A stretch of 64,000 nucleotides of DNA from TMP-7 sp038212445 (GTDB lineage Bacteria; Acidobacteriota; Terriglobia; Bryobacterales; Bryobacteraceae), in the NCBI GenBank assembly GCA_038212445.1, contig JBBQUM010000001.1, positions 310,001 to 374,000 of the forward strand, given 5' to 3'. The notes under the pieces were generated by a model. The model saw only the letters and a list, made by a program, of their open reading frames with translations, had not been told where the DNA came from and made no database searches. The position numbers were made by a program, and so were the translations under genes. Below are positions 34,462-50,864 of this stretch, piece by piece (position 1 is the stretch's first letter; each line of letters opens with the position of its first letter).

Positions 34462-34490
34462 TTGACTTGCTCAGAGCCATTTGCTAACCT
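34462..34490 (+). promoter_or_regulatory. Candidate internal promoter for rpoB
   Basis: TTGACT (34462-34467) and TAACCT (34485-34490) are separated by 17 bp; the -10 is preceded by TGC, giving an extended -10. The same TTTGCTAxCCTGA word is found before rplA. It lies 12 bp after the heptamer hairpin and about 385 bp before rpoB. Confidence 0.45.
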
Positions 34491-34875
34491 GAAATAGATT
34501 TCTACCGGAGACGGCGCCCGGATCATTTTCCTTGTGAACGCATTCTGCGATCAGACGTGTCCCGTTGCGGCGACGGGTGCACGAAGCATTGCCGTGCTCA
34601 GCTTCCAGATGCTAAAAGTGTACCCAAACCATTCACATCATCCTAAGGTTTGGCACTTCCTCAATTATAGCCGCAGTTCGAATTCTTCACATTTGTCTCA
34701 AACGGTCCTGCCGGCGCTGGCTCCGGACCGGAAATCATTGATGGGTGCTTGGCCGCAGACGGCCGGTAGTTCCTTGTGCTTCGCTGCCCCGGTAGCGAGG
34801 CTGGACTGCTGACCGGATTTGCGGCTTTTTCGCCGCCCGCCAGGCTCGCCCCTGGAAGGTTCTTGAGGAGTGGAA
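34491..34875 (+). other. Long untranslated leader of rpoB
   Basis: This 385-bp stretch has no convincing gene; a 92-codon open frame at 34534 lacks a ribosome site and any family features. It contains several potential RNA structures: CCCGT/ACGGG (34561-34577); a 12-bp stem AAGTG-CCAAACC with GGTTTGG-CACTT (34616-34658, 3-nt bulge, 16-nt loop); and GCGGC/GCCGC close to rpoB. The distal end carries the GAGGAG ribosome site of rpoB. Long rplL-rpoB spacers with attenuation and RNase III processing are known in E. coli, so control of rpoB expression here is plausible. Confidence 0.5.
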
Positions 34876-39181
<4,306 letters not shown>

Positions 39182-39183
<2 letters not shown>

Positions 39184-39316
39184 TGGTAAGTGGCGAGTGA
39201 CGAGTGGCGAGTTAAACCGCCCCGTCGCTCGCCTTGAACCTCTGTTAGGTTAAGGGTTTCGGCCGGTGGTGTTCGGCAGGGTGTTACTCGTCACTCGCCA
39301 CTCATCACTCGCCACT
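39182..39316. repeat. Heptamer repeats and hairpin between rpoB and rpoC
   Basis: Heptamers AGTGGTA, AGTGGCG, AGTGACG, AGTGGCG start inside the rpoB stop codon (39182-39209). An inverted set (CGTCACT, CGCCACT, CATCACT, CGCCACT; 39289-39316) ends 5 nt before the GAGGAG site of rpoC. The arms can pair over about 30 bp. Between them is a smaller hairpin CCTT(G)AACCT / AGGTTAAGG (39232-39255). The stop codon of rpoB forms part of the first unit. Confidence 0.9.
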
Positions 39317-39332
39317 GAGATGAGGAGATTAA

Positions 39333-43547
<4,215 letters not shown>

Positions 43548-43571
43548 CTCGCAAGTAAGCTGTAATTCCAA

Positions 43572-43613
43572 ACGGGCGCTGTGGAGCATTCCTCCCAGCG
43601 CCCGTTTTCTTTT
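43572..43613 (+). terminator. Intrinsic terminator of the rpoBC operon
   Basis: ACGGGCGCTG (43572-43581) and CAGCGCCCGT (43596-43605) form a perfect 10-bp stem with a 14-nt loop that can pair further (TGGAG/CTCC), followed by TTTTCTTTT. It also touches the stop codon of the convergent CPBP gene; on that strand the uridine run is poor. Confidence 0.92.
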
Positions 43614-44487
43614 ATACCCGCGTCATCCCCTGCCGCGGCTGCTCAACCTCTGCCCTGCGCGTCCAAAAGTACGCGGCCAGTACCGCCACAACAAGCGTAA
43701 ATCCAATACCAAACTCCCCGAGAATGTACTTCGTGCGGCCCGTGTACTCGGTCATCGGGTCGAAGAACTGTTGGATGAATTGATTGCTCGCCGCGTGTAG
43801 AATGACGCCGGTCCACAAACTGCCGGACTTCAGACGCAGCCATGTCATGACGAAGCAAAGGCCGATCATATTGGCGAAGACCACGGCCAATCCAATCCAG
43901 CCGGTTCCCGCGTTGTACCCGGCAAAGACAATGATGGGCACATGCCACGACGCCCAGATTGCGCCCGACAGTATCGCCGTTGCCGTGAACGAAAAGCGTT
44001 TGGCTAACTCCGGCACCAGGAATCCACGCCATCCGATCTCCTCGCCCAGAGTGGTGGCGCAGTTCTTGATTACGCCCACGGTCGCCACCAGCAGAAAATA
44101 GAGACCGATGCCGGATAGCCTGGACAATGGACCAATACCGAAGAACTTCGTAAAGGCGTCCGCAGTCTGAATCGGATTGATTCCGGCAATGCCTGTCAGC
44201 CATGCGATGGAGTAGGCCACGGTGGAATAGCCGAGCGGAATTAGATAGCTGAGCAACTGGTAGCGGGTCTGACCCCACTTCCAGCCAAGGCTCGCGACAG
44301 GACGGCCGAGATACTTCAGCGTGAGCAGCGCCCCAATAGCGGGACACCACATCAGCCCTGTGGTGTAAGCCCCGCCCGCGGCAGTGGTGCCCGTGGATTT
44401 GATGATGAGGAAATAAAACAGCGAACTGGCAGTTGCCGTGGCGAGCAGAAACACAAGAATCGCGCGGCGGTCCGCGGCCGGGTGCAT
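43612..44487 (-). CDS. CPBP-family intramembrane metalloprotease
   Basis: Integral membrane protein of the CPBP (Abi/CAAX-prenyl-protease-like) family, 291 residues with about eight hydrophobic helices. The family motifs are EEIGWRGFLVPEL (motif 1, EExxxR, about residue 147), ASWHVPIIVF (motif 2) and the distal HAASNQF (motif 4). In eukaryotes these cut CAAX-modified proteins; bacterial members are involved in bacteriocin self-immunity or unknown processing. It has no visible bacteriocin genes nearby. It is convergent with rpoC, and its stop overlaps the uridine tract of the terminator. The start ATG has no clear ribosome site. Confidence 0.88.
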   Translation of the reverse strand: MHPAADRRAILVFLLATATASSLFYFLIIKSTGTTAAGGAYTTGLMWCPAIGALLTLKYLGRPVASLGWKWGQTRYQLLSYLIPLGYSTVAYSIAWLTGIAGINPIQTADAFTKFFGIGPLSRLSGIGLYFLLVATVGVIKNCATTLGEEIGWRGFLVPELAKRFSFTATAILSGAIWASWHVPIIVFAGYNAGTGWIGLAVVFANMIGLCFVMTWLRLKSGSLWTGVILHAASNQFIQQFFDPMTEYTGRTKYILGEFGIGFTLVVAVLAAYFWTRRAEVEQPRQGMTRV

Positions 44488-44508
44488 TAGGACAGCTTAC
44501 ATCACTCG

Positions 44509-45936
44509 TCAGGGCCGGCGCGCCCTCGTCATCGCCGCCTCCAGCACCACGTCACGACCCTCCACGACATCCGCGACATGCACAGCCACCTCCTGGTCCG
44601 GCAGCGTCCCCCGTCGCGTCTGCGCGTATCCCGGCACCGCATTCCAGTACTCCCACATCGGAATCGACACCGGGATCTTCGAGTTCGGCAGCGTCAGCGT
44701 GATCCCCGCGCCTGAGTTATTCCCGTAATAAGCGCCGCCCGTCTCCTCGCCCAGAAACGTCGCGCGCTTCAGATGATGCGTCACCGCAGCCACATCGGCA
44801 CAGGTTGAAAAACAGCCTCCGTCAATCAACACGATCGTCTTCCCTTTGAAATAGCTCTTGCCCGGCTGCTGTTCGTTCAGCCCCTGATGAACTACCGGCT
44901 GAACCAGAAAACCGCCTGCCGGATTCGGCTTGGTACCCTCCCTCAATCGCTCACGCTGACGGTCGGGGAAATCCGTGTGCTCGCGCGGTGGATCGATCGT
45001 GACCATCTGAATGCGGTCGAAATAGCGGAACGGCTCGCCGCCGAGGTAGCTCACCAGCAGTGCTCCGTAATTATCGTCGCCCCCGCCATTGCCTCGCAGA
45101 TCCAGGACCAGCGTCTTGGTGCCTCGCTCCCGCATCGTCGCAAACGCCTTCTCTAAGTCCGCCGGGAAGCCGGCACCGCCGAATCCTCCAATCCGCAGTT
45201 GCGCGACTTCGGGATCGCTCAGAATGCGCAGCGAGATATTCTCCTTCCACCATTCGAGCGTCTGCCGCTTCGCTCTCACATCCGCGTTGACCGGATTATT
45301 CTCTGCGCCTTTCGCAAAGTCAGCCCGCTTCACGCCGCCCACCTTCACCGTGCGATCTTTCAGCTTCACTTCGTAAGTCTCAGCCGGGCCAATCACCATC
45401 CGGTAAGACGCAGGGAACGTCCGTGCCAGCCTCTGACGCTTGCCCGTTTCGATATCGCCGTCCGCGCCAAAGTGCGACTCTATCTCCTTCGCCAGTGACT
45501 CCATCGAGCGCCCGTTGATCGCCAGAATCTCTTCGCCCGGCTTCACCGTGCGATCTCCCGAGCGATTCTCGACTACGTAGAATCGGTGGCCGTCCTGAAA
45601 AATCTGGAACGGAAATAGGGGCGAGTTCTCTACCGCGTCCTTTGCGGCCGCATCGTCGCCTAACCGCGTGTGCCCGCATTTCATCGCCGCCAGTACCGTC
45701 GTCAGCACCAGCCGGAACTGCATCGGCGACATCGGGTGGTTTAGCTTCTTCCCACCCGCGTCGAACTGTGCGTCCATCTGCGCCTTTGGGGTGTAACGGT
45801 AGAGGCCGGGGTGAACCGCTTCCAGCGTGCTGCGAAACAGCGCAAAATCCTCGAGCATCGCCTTGGGTTCGAGAGTGTCCTGGGCACACAGCAGACTCGC
45901 GGTAGCCGCGAGGATGAATAACCGTCGGTCGATCAT
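44509..45936 (-). CDS. Exported S41-family peptidase
   Basis: Secreted serine peptidase of family S41 (C-terminal processing-like), 475 residues from ATG 45936, where a signal peptide starts (MIDRRLFILAATASLLCAQ); a GTG 18 nt upstream is possible. A helical N-terminal part (about 25-80) is followed by a PDZ-like segment (GEEILAINGRSMESLAKEI) and the S41 core: LVLDLRGNGGGDD, the nucleophile region DGGCFSTCADVAAV (about residue 365) and LGEETGGAYYGNNSG. It lies 21 nt upstream of the CPBP protease gene on the same strand, so the two may be co-transcribed. Its substrate is unknown. Confidence 0.88.
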   Translation of the reverse strand: MIDRRLFILAATASLLCAQDTLEPKAMLEDFALFRSTLEAVHPGLYRYTPKAQMDAQFDAGGKKLNHPMSPMQFRLVLTTVLAAMKCGHTRLGDDAAAKDAVENSPLFPFQIFQDGHRFYVVENRSGDRTVKPGEEILAINGRSMESLAKEIESHFGADGDIETGKRQRLARTFPASYRMVIGPAETYEVKLKDRTVKVGGVKRADFAKGAENNPVNADVRAKRQTLEWWKENISLRILSDPEVAQLRIGGFGGAGFPADLEKAFATMRERGTKTLVLDLRGNGGGDDNYGALLVSYLGGEPFRYFDRIQMVTIDPPREHTDFPDRQRERLREGTKPNPAGGFLVQPVVHQGLNEQQPGKSYFKGKTIVLIDGGCFSTCADVAAVTHHLKRATFLGEETGGAYYGNNSGAGITLTLPNSKIPVSIPMWEYWNAVPGYAQTRRGTLPDQEVAVHVADVVEGRDVVLEAAMTRARRP

Positions 45937-45978
45937 TCCTGAGTATACGAGCACCCGCGGACGTACGTTCCAGTCATA

Positions 45979-47001
45979 ATGTTGACGATGGCGCTCCCCA
46001 CAATCAATCGTAAGTTCACGCTCGCTTCCCGCCCCACCGGCATGCCGGCCGAGGCGAATTTTACTCTCTCAGAAGAATCCATCCCCGATCTCGCCGACGG
46101 CCAGGTGCTCGTCGAGACCACCTATCTCTCTGTCGATCCCTACATGCGCGGGCGTATCTCGGGCGCCAAGTCGTATGCCAAGCCAGTCGAAATCGGCGAG
46201 GTAATGACGGGCGGCGCCGCTGGAAAAATCGCGGCGAGTCGCAATCCGAAATTCGCCGCGGGCGACCTCGTCGAAGGCATGCTCGGCTGGCAGACTCACC
46301 CTGTCTCCGACGGCCGTGGACTGCGTAAGCTCAGCCCCGATCTTCCAATCACTACCGCCCTGGGCGTGCTCGGCATGCCCGGACTCACCGCCTACTTCGG
46401 CTTGCTCGACATCTGCGACCCCAAGCCCGGCGACACGGTGGTGGTGTCCGGCGCCGCCGGCGCTGTCGGCTCCATGGTGGGCCAGATCGCCAAAATCAAA
46501 GGCGCCCGCGCCATCGGCATCGCAGGAAGCGATGACAAGGTGGCGCACATCGTCAATGACTTCGGCTTCGACGCCGCCTACAACTACAAAACCGTCGACA
46601 ATCATTTCACCAAGCTGAAGGAACTGTGCCCCGACGGCATCAACTGCTACTTCGACAACGTCGGCGGCGCTATCACCGACGCTGTGCTGATGCAGTTGGC
46701 GCTCCATGCGCGCGTCACCATCTGCGGGCAGATTTCGCAGTACAACAACGCCAAGCCCGAAATGGGACCCCGCCTTTTGGGACTGCTCATCGTCTCGCGT
46801 TCAAAGGTGCAAGGGATGCTTGTATCCGACTACATGAGCCGCTTTCCTGAGGCCCTCACGCAACTCACCGAGTGGGTGAAGGACGGCCGCATCAAGTACG
46901 ACGAGACCATCGTTGAAGGATTCGCGAACACGCCCAAGGCCTTCATCGGCCTCCTCGAAGGTCAAAATACCGGCAAGATGCTTGTCCGGGTGGCCGGTTG
47001 A
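45979..47001 (+). CDS. NADP-dependent MDR oxidoreductase (LTB4DH/CurA-like)
   Basis: Zinc-independent medium-chain reductase of the leukotriene-B4-dehydrogenase/CurA group, 340 residues. These cytosolic enzymes reduce alpha,beta-unsaturated ketones and aldehydes with NADPH. Seen are NRKFTLASRPTGMP at the N terminus, LSVDPYMRGRI, GMPGLTAYFGLLDI, the nucleotide-binding VVSGAAGAVGSMVGQIAK and YFDNVGGAITDAVL. An ATG three codons later is an alternative start. The stop overlaps the TTG start of the GH13 gene, suggesting translational coupling although the two activities have no obvious link. It is divergent from the S41 peptidase gene with a 42-bp gap. Confidence 0.9.
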   Translation: MLTMALPTINRKFTLASRPTGMPAEANFTLSEESIPDLADGQVLVETTYLSVDPYMRGRISGAKSYAKPVEIGEVMTGGAAGKIAASRNPKFAAGDLVEGMLGWQTHPVSDGRGLRKLSPDLPITTALGVLGMPGLTAYFGLLDICDPKPGDTVVVSGAAGAVGSMVGQIAKIKGARAIGIAGSDDKVAHIVNDFGFDAAYNYKTVDNHFTKLKELCPDGINCYFDNVGGAITDAVLMQLALHARVTICGQISQYNNAKPEMGPRLLGLLIVSRSKVQGMLVSDYMSRFPEALTQLTEWVKDGRIKYDETIVEGFANTPKAFIGLLEGQNTGKMLVRVAG

Positions 47002-48323
47002 AATATCCCTCAATTTACGAAATCAACATCCGTGCCCGTCTGCGTGAGCTCGGCGCCGACGGGTTCGACGAGTTTCCTGATTCAGAACTTGACCGCCTCG
47101 CCGCTCGCGGCTTCGACTGGATTTACCTGTTGGGTGTCTGGCAGACCGGCGACGCCGGCCGCGATTATTCGCTTACGCTCTTCCCCGGCGTCAATCCCGG
47201 AAACGTCTGCGGCTCGATGTTCGCGGTCACGGCCTACCAGGCCCACGAGGCGTTCGGCGGCACCGATGCGCTCGTCCGCCTGCTTCACCGCATGCATCGC
47301 CGCAACTTGAAACTGCTGGTCGACTTCGTTCCCAACCATACCGCCGTCGACCATTCGTGGACCCATCAGCATCCCGATTTCTACATCGCGGGCGACGGAA
47401 CCGGCGGGTTTGCGCACGGCCGCGATCCCAACTTCCCGCCCTGGCCCGACACCCTGCAACTCAACTACGCCAATCCCGCTCTGCAGGACGCGATGATCGC
47501 CGAGTTGACCCGCATCAGCACCGTCGCTGACGGCGTCCGTTGCGACATGGCAATGCTGCTCCTGCCCGATGTCTTCAAAAGAACGTGGGGCGTCGACATC
47601 GCGCCGTTCTGGCCGCGAGCGATCGCTTCCGCTAAGTCAAACGCGCCCGGCTTCCTGTTCGTTGCCGAAGTCTACTGGGACCTTGAGTGGCAGCTCCAAC
47701 AACAGGGATTCGACTACTGCTACGACAAGCGGCTGTACGACCGTCTTCGTGCTGCCGCATCCGGCCCCGTCCGCGATCACCTGCGCGCCCCGCTCGACTA
47801 TCAGAACAAGCTCACCCGCTTCCTCGAGAATCACGATGAGCCCCGCGCCGCCGCCGTGTTCGACGACGCCGTTCACCGGGCTGCCGCAGTAATCACCTAC
47901 GGCTCTCCCGGCATGCGCTTCTTCCAGGAAGGACAACTCGGAGGACGCAAGCAATCGCTATCCGTCCACCTCTGTCGAGGCGCCGCTGAACCAGCCAACG
48001 CCGGACTGCACGAATTCTATCGAGCCCTCCTCACCGCGCTGCCTCAGGGCGACTGCCAGTGGGTGGAGGCTCAACCCGCTTCACAACCGCCCAGCCACGA
48101 GAACTTCATCGTCTGGTCGTGGACTCACACCCTGGTGGTCGTCAACTATTCGTCGCGCCGCAGCCAGTGCAATTTGCCTGTCCAAGCGGCAGGACGCTAC
48201 CAGTTGACCGACCTCCTCAGTGATGCCCACTACGAACGCGAGGGCAGCCTGCTCTACATCGACCTGCCGGCATGGGGCTTCAATATGTTCCGGGTCGAGG
48301 GCGATGTTCGATTCGCGGTATAA
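46998..48323 (+). CDS. GH13 alpha-amylase-family enzyme
   Basis: Glycoside hydrolase family 13 protein, 441 residues, no signal peptide, so it should act in the cytosol on alpha-glucosides. The catalytic set is intact: VDFVPNHTAVDHSW (region I), nucleophile Asp183 in GVRCDMAML, acid/base Glu224 in FVAEVYWD and Asp280 in FLENHDEPR. A beta-sheet C-terminal domain (about 350-441) follows. The start is a TTG overlapping the stop of the oxidoreductase gene (TTGA). It is shorter than classical amylases and resembles small GH13 enzymes; the exact specificity (hydrolase, transferase or sucrose phosphorylase-like) is not clear. Confidence 0.87.
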   Translation: MKYPSIYEINIRARLRELGADGFDEFPDSELDRLAARGFDWIYLLGVWQTGDAGRDYSLTLFPGVNPGNVCGSMFAVTAYQAHEAFGGTDALVRLLHRMHRRNLKLLVDFVPNHTAVDHSWTHQHPDFYIAGDGTGGFAHGRDPNFPPWPDTLQLNYANPALQDAMIAELTRISTVADGVRCDMAMLLLPDVFKRTWGVDIAPFWPRAIASAKSNAPGFLFVAEVYWDLEWQLQQQGFDYCYDKRLYDRLRAAASGPVRDHLRAPLDYQNKLTRFLENHDEPRAAAVFDDAVHRAAAVITYGSPGMRFFQEGQLGGRKQSLSVHLCRGAAEPANAGLHEFYRALLTALPQGDCQWVEAQPASQPPSHENFIVWSWTHTLVVVNYSSRRSQCNLPVQAAGRYQLTDLLSDAHYEREGSLLYIDLPAWGFNMFRVEGDVRFAV

Positions 48324-48333
48324 CGGGACTCTG

Positions 48334-49611
48334 GTGACTCGCCGGATTCTCGCTTGGCTTTTTCTCGTGCCGGTGCTGGGCTATGCGCAGCCCTCCTCCT
48401 ACGATCTCGCCCCCGAATTGCTCACCCTCGCGAAAATCAAAGTCCGCATGAATGAAACGCTCGCGCGTCAGCCCAACTACACCTGCGTGGAGCAAATCGA
48501 GCGGTCACGCAGAAAGGCGGCGAGGTTTAGTTACGAACTCGTCGACAACCTGCGCCTTGAAGTTGCTCTGGTCGACGGTCACGAGATGTTCGCCTGGCCG
48601 GGTTCGGCGAAGTTCGAAGAGAAGGATCTGGAGAAGATTGTGCCCGCTGGCGGCGCCATCGGCAATGGCAACTTCGCCCTCTTTGCGCGTACCGTCTTTC
48701 TCTCTAATGCGCCCACCTATGCCTATCAGGGCGTTACCACTCTCGACGGACAGCGCGTGCATCGCTATGAATATAAGGTCAGCCACATGGTAAGCGGTCT
48801 GAAATTGCACATCGGCGGTCGCGAGGCGATCGTTGGCTTTCACGGAGCTTTCTGGGCCGTCGAAGACTCGCTCGATATCCGCCGGCTCGAGGTGGTCGCC
48901 GACGATATTCCGCCGTTTCTCGGGATTTCGGACTCCGTCACCACCGTCGATTACACGCGCCTCACCATCGGCCAAGCCGACTTCCTCCTGCCGGTCGCGT
49001 CAGAACTCGTCATGACTCAGTTGAGTGGAATCGAGGATCGAAATCAGATCCGCTTCAGTGCCTGCCGTCAGTACACCGGTGAGTCCGTTCTGAAGTTCGC
49101 TGGCCCGCTCGACACCGATACCAGTGCTCCCACGCTTCCAATATCCTCGAAGACTGAGATCGCGATTCCCGCCGGATTGTCTTTCGAGGTTTCGCTCGAC
49201 GAGGCCATCGACAACCGGAGCGCCATGGTCGGTGACATCGTACATGCCACCCTCACCAGGAACCTCCGTGTGCGCAAGCAAACGCTCATGCCCAAAGGTG
49301 CCACGGCCACTGGCCGAATCGTCAGGTTGGAGCACCACCCCGAGCACTGTGCGATTGACCTGCAGTTTTCAGAACTGGAAGCGGCTGACGCGCATGCGGC
49401 AATCTCGGCGTCACTGGAGAATGCACAAACTATCGGTCCGGTGATTGATTACAGGAACCGTACTGGCATCGTCACCACTCATTCGAATGATGCTGGAGTG
49501 ATTCTTCAGAAGGGCGATCGATTGAAACTGCCCCGAGGCTGGAAAATTCAGTTGATCACCGGCGCCGTCACCGCCGGCCGTGACACCAGCCCTCCAACAG
49601 TGCGAGATTAG
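48334..49611 (+). CDS. Exported hypothetical protein, acidobacterial type
   Basis: Exported protein of unknown function, about 425 residues from the GTG after the GH13 stop (an ATG 30 nt earlier would overlap that gene). A signal peptide (RRILAWLFLVPVLGYAQ) is followed by a domain beginning LARQPNYTCVEQIERSRR (about 35-260), a pattern I associate with acidobacterial proteins, and a C-terminal beta-rich part (about 275-415) with IPAGLSFEVSLDEAID, MVGDIVHATL and MPKGATATGRIV. That last part resembles a domain seen in surface or conjugation-like proteins. It sits between two carbohydrate enzymes on the same strand. I do not know its role. Confidence 0.72.
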   Translation: MTRRILAWLFLVPVLGYAQPSSYDLAPELLTLAKIKVRMNETLARQPNYTCVEQIERSRRKAARFSYELVDNLRLEVALVDGHEMFAWPGSAKFEEKDLEKIVPAGGAIGNGNFALFARTVFLSNAPTYAYQGVTTLDGQRVHRYEYKVSHMVSGLKLHIGGREAIVGFHGAFWAVEDSLDIRRLEVVADDIPPFLGISDSVTTVDYTRLTIGQADFLLPVASELVMTQLSGIEDRNQIRFSACRQYTGESVLKFAGPLDTDTSAPTLPISSKTEIAIPAGLSFEVSLDEAIDNRSAMVGDIVHATLTRNLRVRKQTLMPKGATATGRIVRLEHHPEHCAIDLQFSELEAADAHAAISASLENAQTIGPVIDYRNRTGIVTTHSNDAGVILQKGDRLKLPRGWKIQLITGAVTAGRDTSPPTVRD

Positions 49612-49641
49612 TAATTTCGGAGTTAAAGAAGAGGAGAGTCT

Positions 49642-50766
49642 GTGATCCAGTTCGGCACCGAGAGCACGAAGCTGTTCGAAGATGCGTTTACCTTCGCGCA
49701 GAACCAGGTCCGTAAAACGATCGAACGCCACCCGGACTTCAATCCGATGTACACCCAGAACGGGAAGTGGAAACACGACGGTCCCGCTTGGGTGCACTGG
49801 AGCGACGGCTTCTTTCCCGGATTGATGTGGATCTTCACCCGGCGCGCGGAGCCTGCCTCAGCCGCAGCCAAGTTTTGGTTCGAGCACGCCGTCAAATACA
49901 CCAAGCCGCTCGAAGACCGGCTTGAGGATCCCGAAATTCACGACCTTGGCTTCATCTTCCTGCCGACGTACTATCGCTGGTACACCCTCACTAAGGAAGC
50001 TCGCCTTAACGAAGTTCTGATCAAAGCCGGCAAAGTCCTCGCCGACCGGTTCAACGACAAGGGCCAGTACCTGCGCTCGTTCGTCGCCGAGAATTCCCTG
50101 TTCATCGACATCATGATGAACGTCGGCATCACGTTCTATGCCGCCCGCGAGACCGGCGACAAGCGCCTCCGCGATATCGCCCTCCGGCACTGCTTCACCA
50201 CCCGCCGTTTTCTGGTTCGCGGTGACGGCTCCACTGCTCATGAAGGCATCTTTGACCTCGAGAGCGGAGCATTTCTACAACAGACTACGCAGCAAGGCTA
50301 TCGCGGCGACTCCTGCTGGTCGCGCGGACTCGCTTGGGCTCTCTACGGCTTTGCCTCCACCTATGAGTACACTCGCGATCCGCGACTGCTGATCACCGCG
50401 CAGGCCTGCGCCGATTACTACATCTCGCATACGCCCGCTGACGGCATCTGCCCCTGGGATTTCAATGCCCCGCCAGAGAGCCGGCGCCTCCTGGACACCT
50501 CCGCTGCCGCCATCGCCGCATCGGGTCTGCATCGTCTATGCCGCATGGTCGCCGACCCCGTTAAAGGCCATTTCTATTGGTCAACGGCCCAGCACATCCT
50601 GCGGTCGTTGTGCGAAAAGCATCTCGCCAGGGGCGACGCGAAATGGGAGGGCATCCTCAAGGGCGGCGTTTACCATCTCAATAAGGAGTTGGGCGTCGAC
50701 GAGTCAGTCATGTGGGGCGAGTACTTCTTTGTCGAAGCCCTCGATCGTGCGCTCCGGCCGTTCTAA
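49642..50766 (+). CDS. GH88 unsaturated glucuronyl hydrolase
   Basis: Family 88 glycoside hydrolase, 374 residues. It removes unsaturated uronic acid from oligosaccharides released by polysaccharide lyases, by hydrating the double bond. The (alpha/alpha)6 barrel residues are visible: WVHWSDGFFPGLMWI (Asp, about residue 54), LEDPEIHDLGFIFLPTYY (catalytic-type Asp, about 102), SFVAENSLFIDIMMNVG, RGDSCWSRGLAWALYGFA and the end ESVMWGEYFFVEAL. There is no signal peptide, so it acts on imported oligosaccharides. The start GTG follows a GAGGAG site. With the altronate dehydratase far upstream it suggests use of uronic-acid polymers. Confidence 0.9.
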   Translation: MIQFGTESTKLFEDAFTFAQNQVRKTIERHPDFNPMYTQNGKWKHDGPAWVHWSDGFFPGLMWIFTRRAEPASAAAKFWFEHAVKYTKPLEDRLEDPEIHDLGFIFLPTYYRWYTLTKEARLNEVLIKAGKVLADRFNDKGQYLRSFVAENSLFIDIMMNVGITFYAARETGDKRLRDIALRHCFTTRRFLVRGDGSTAHEGIFDLESGAFLQQTTQQGYRGDSCWSRGLAWALYGFASTYEYTRDPRLLITAQACADYYISHTPADGICPWDFNAPPESRRLLDTSAAAIAASGLHRLCRMVADPVKGHFYWSTAQHILRSLCEKHLARGDAKWEGILKGGVYHLNKELGVDESVMWGEYFFVEALDRALRPF

Positions 50767-50792
50767 TTCGGCAGAGCAAAAAGCGGAGCCAA

Positions 50793-50843
50793 CAAAAAAA
50801 GAAGCGCTACAATCCGCCCGACATGGACAGATCCATAGCGCTT
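50793..50843 (-). terminator. Intrinsic terminator of the OmpA-like gene
   Basis: Read on the minus strand, AAGCGCTA (50836-50843) and TAGCGCTT (50802-50809) form an 8-bp stem with an inner ATGGA/TCCAT hairpin, followed by CTTTTTTTG. It lies 22 nt after the OmpA-like stop. In the plus direction it follows the GH88 gene but has no uridine run. Confidence 0.65.
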
Positions 50844-50864
50844 TAACTTCACAGTGGGGCCACC

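Noticed and set aside
34534..34812. 92-codon open frame in the rpoB leader
   Set aside because: No ribosome site, no recognisable protein pattern, and it crosses the leader hairpins; treated as noncoding.
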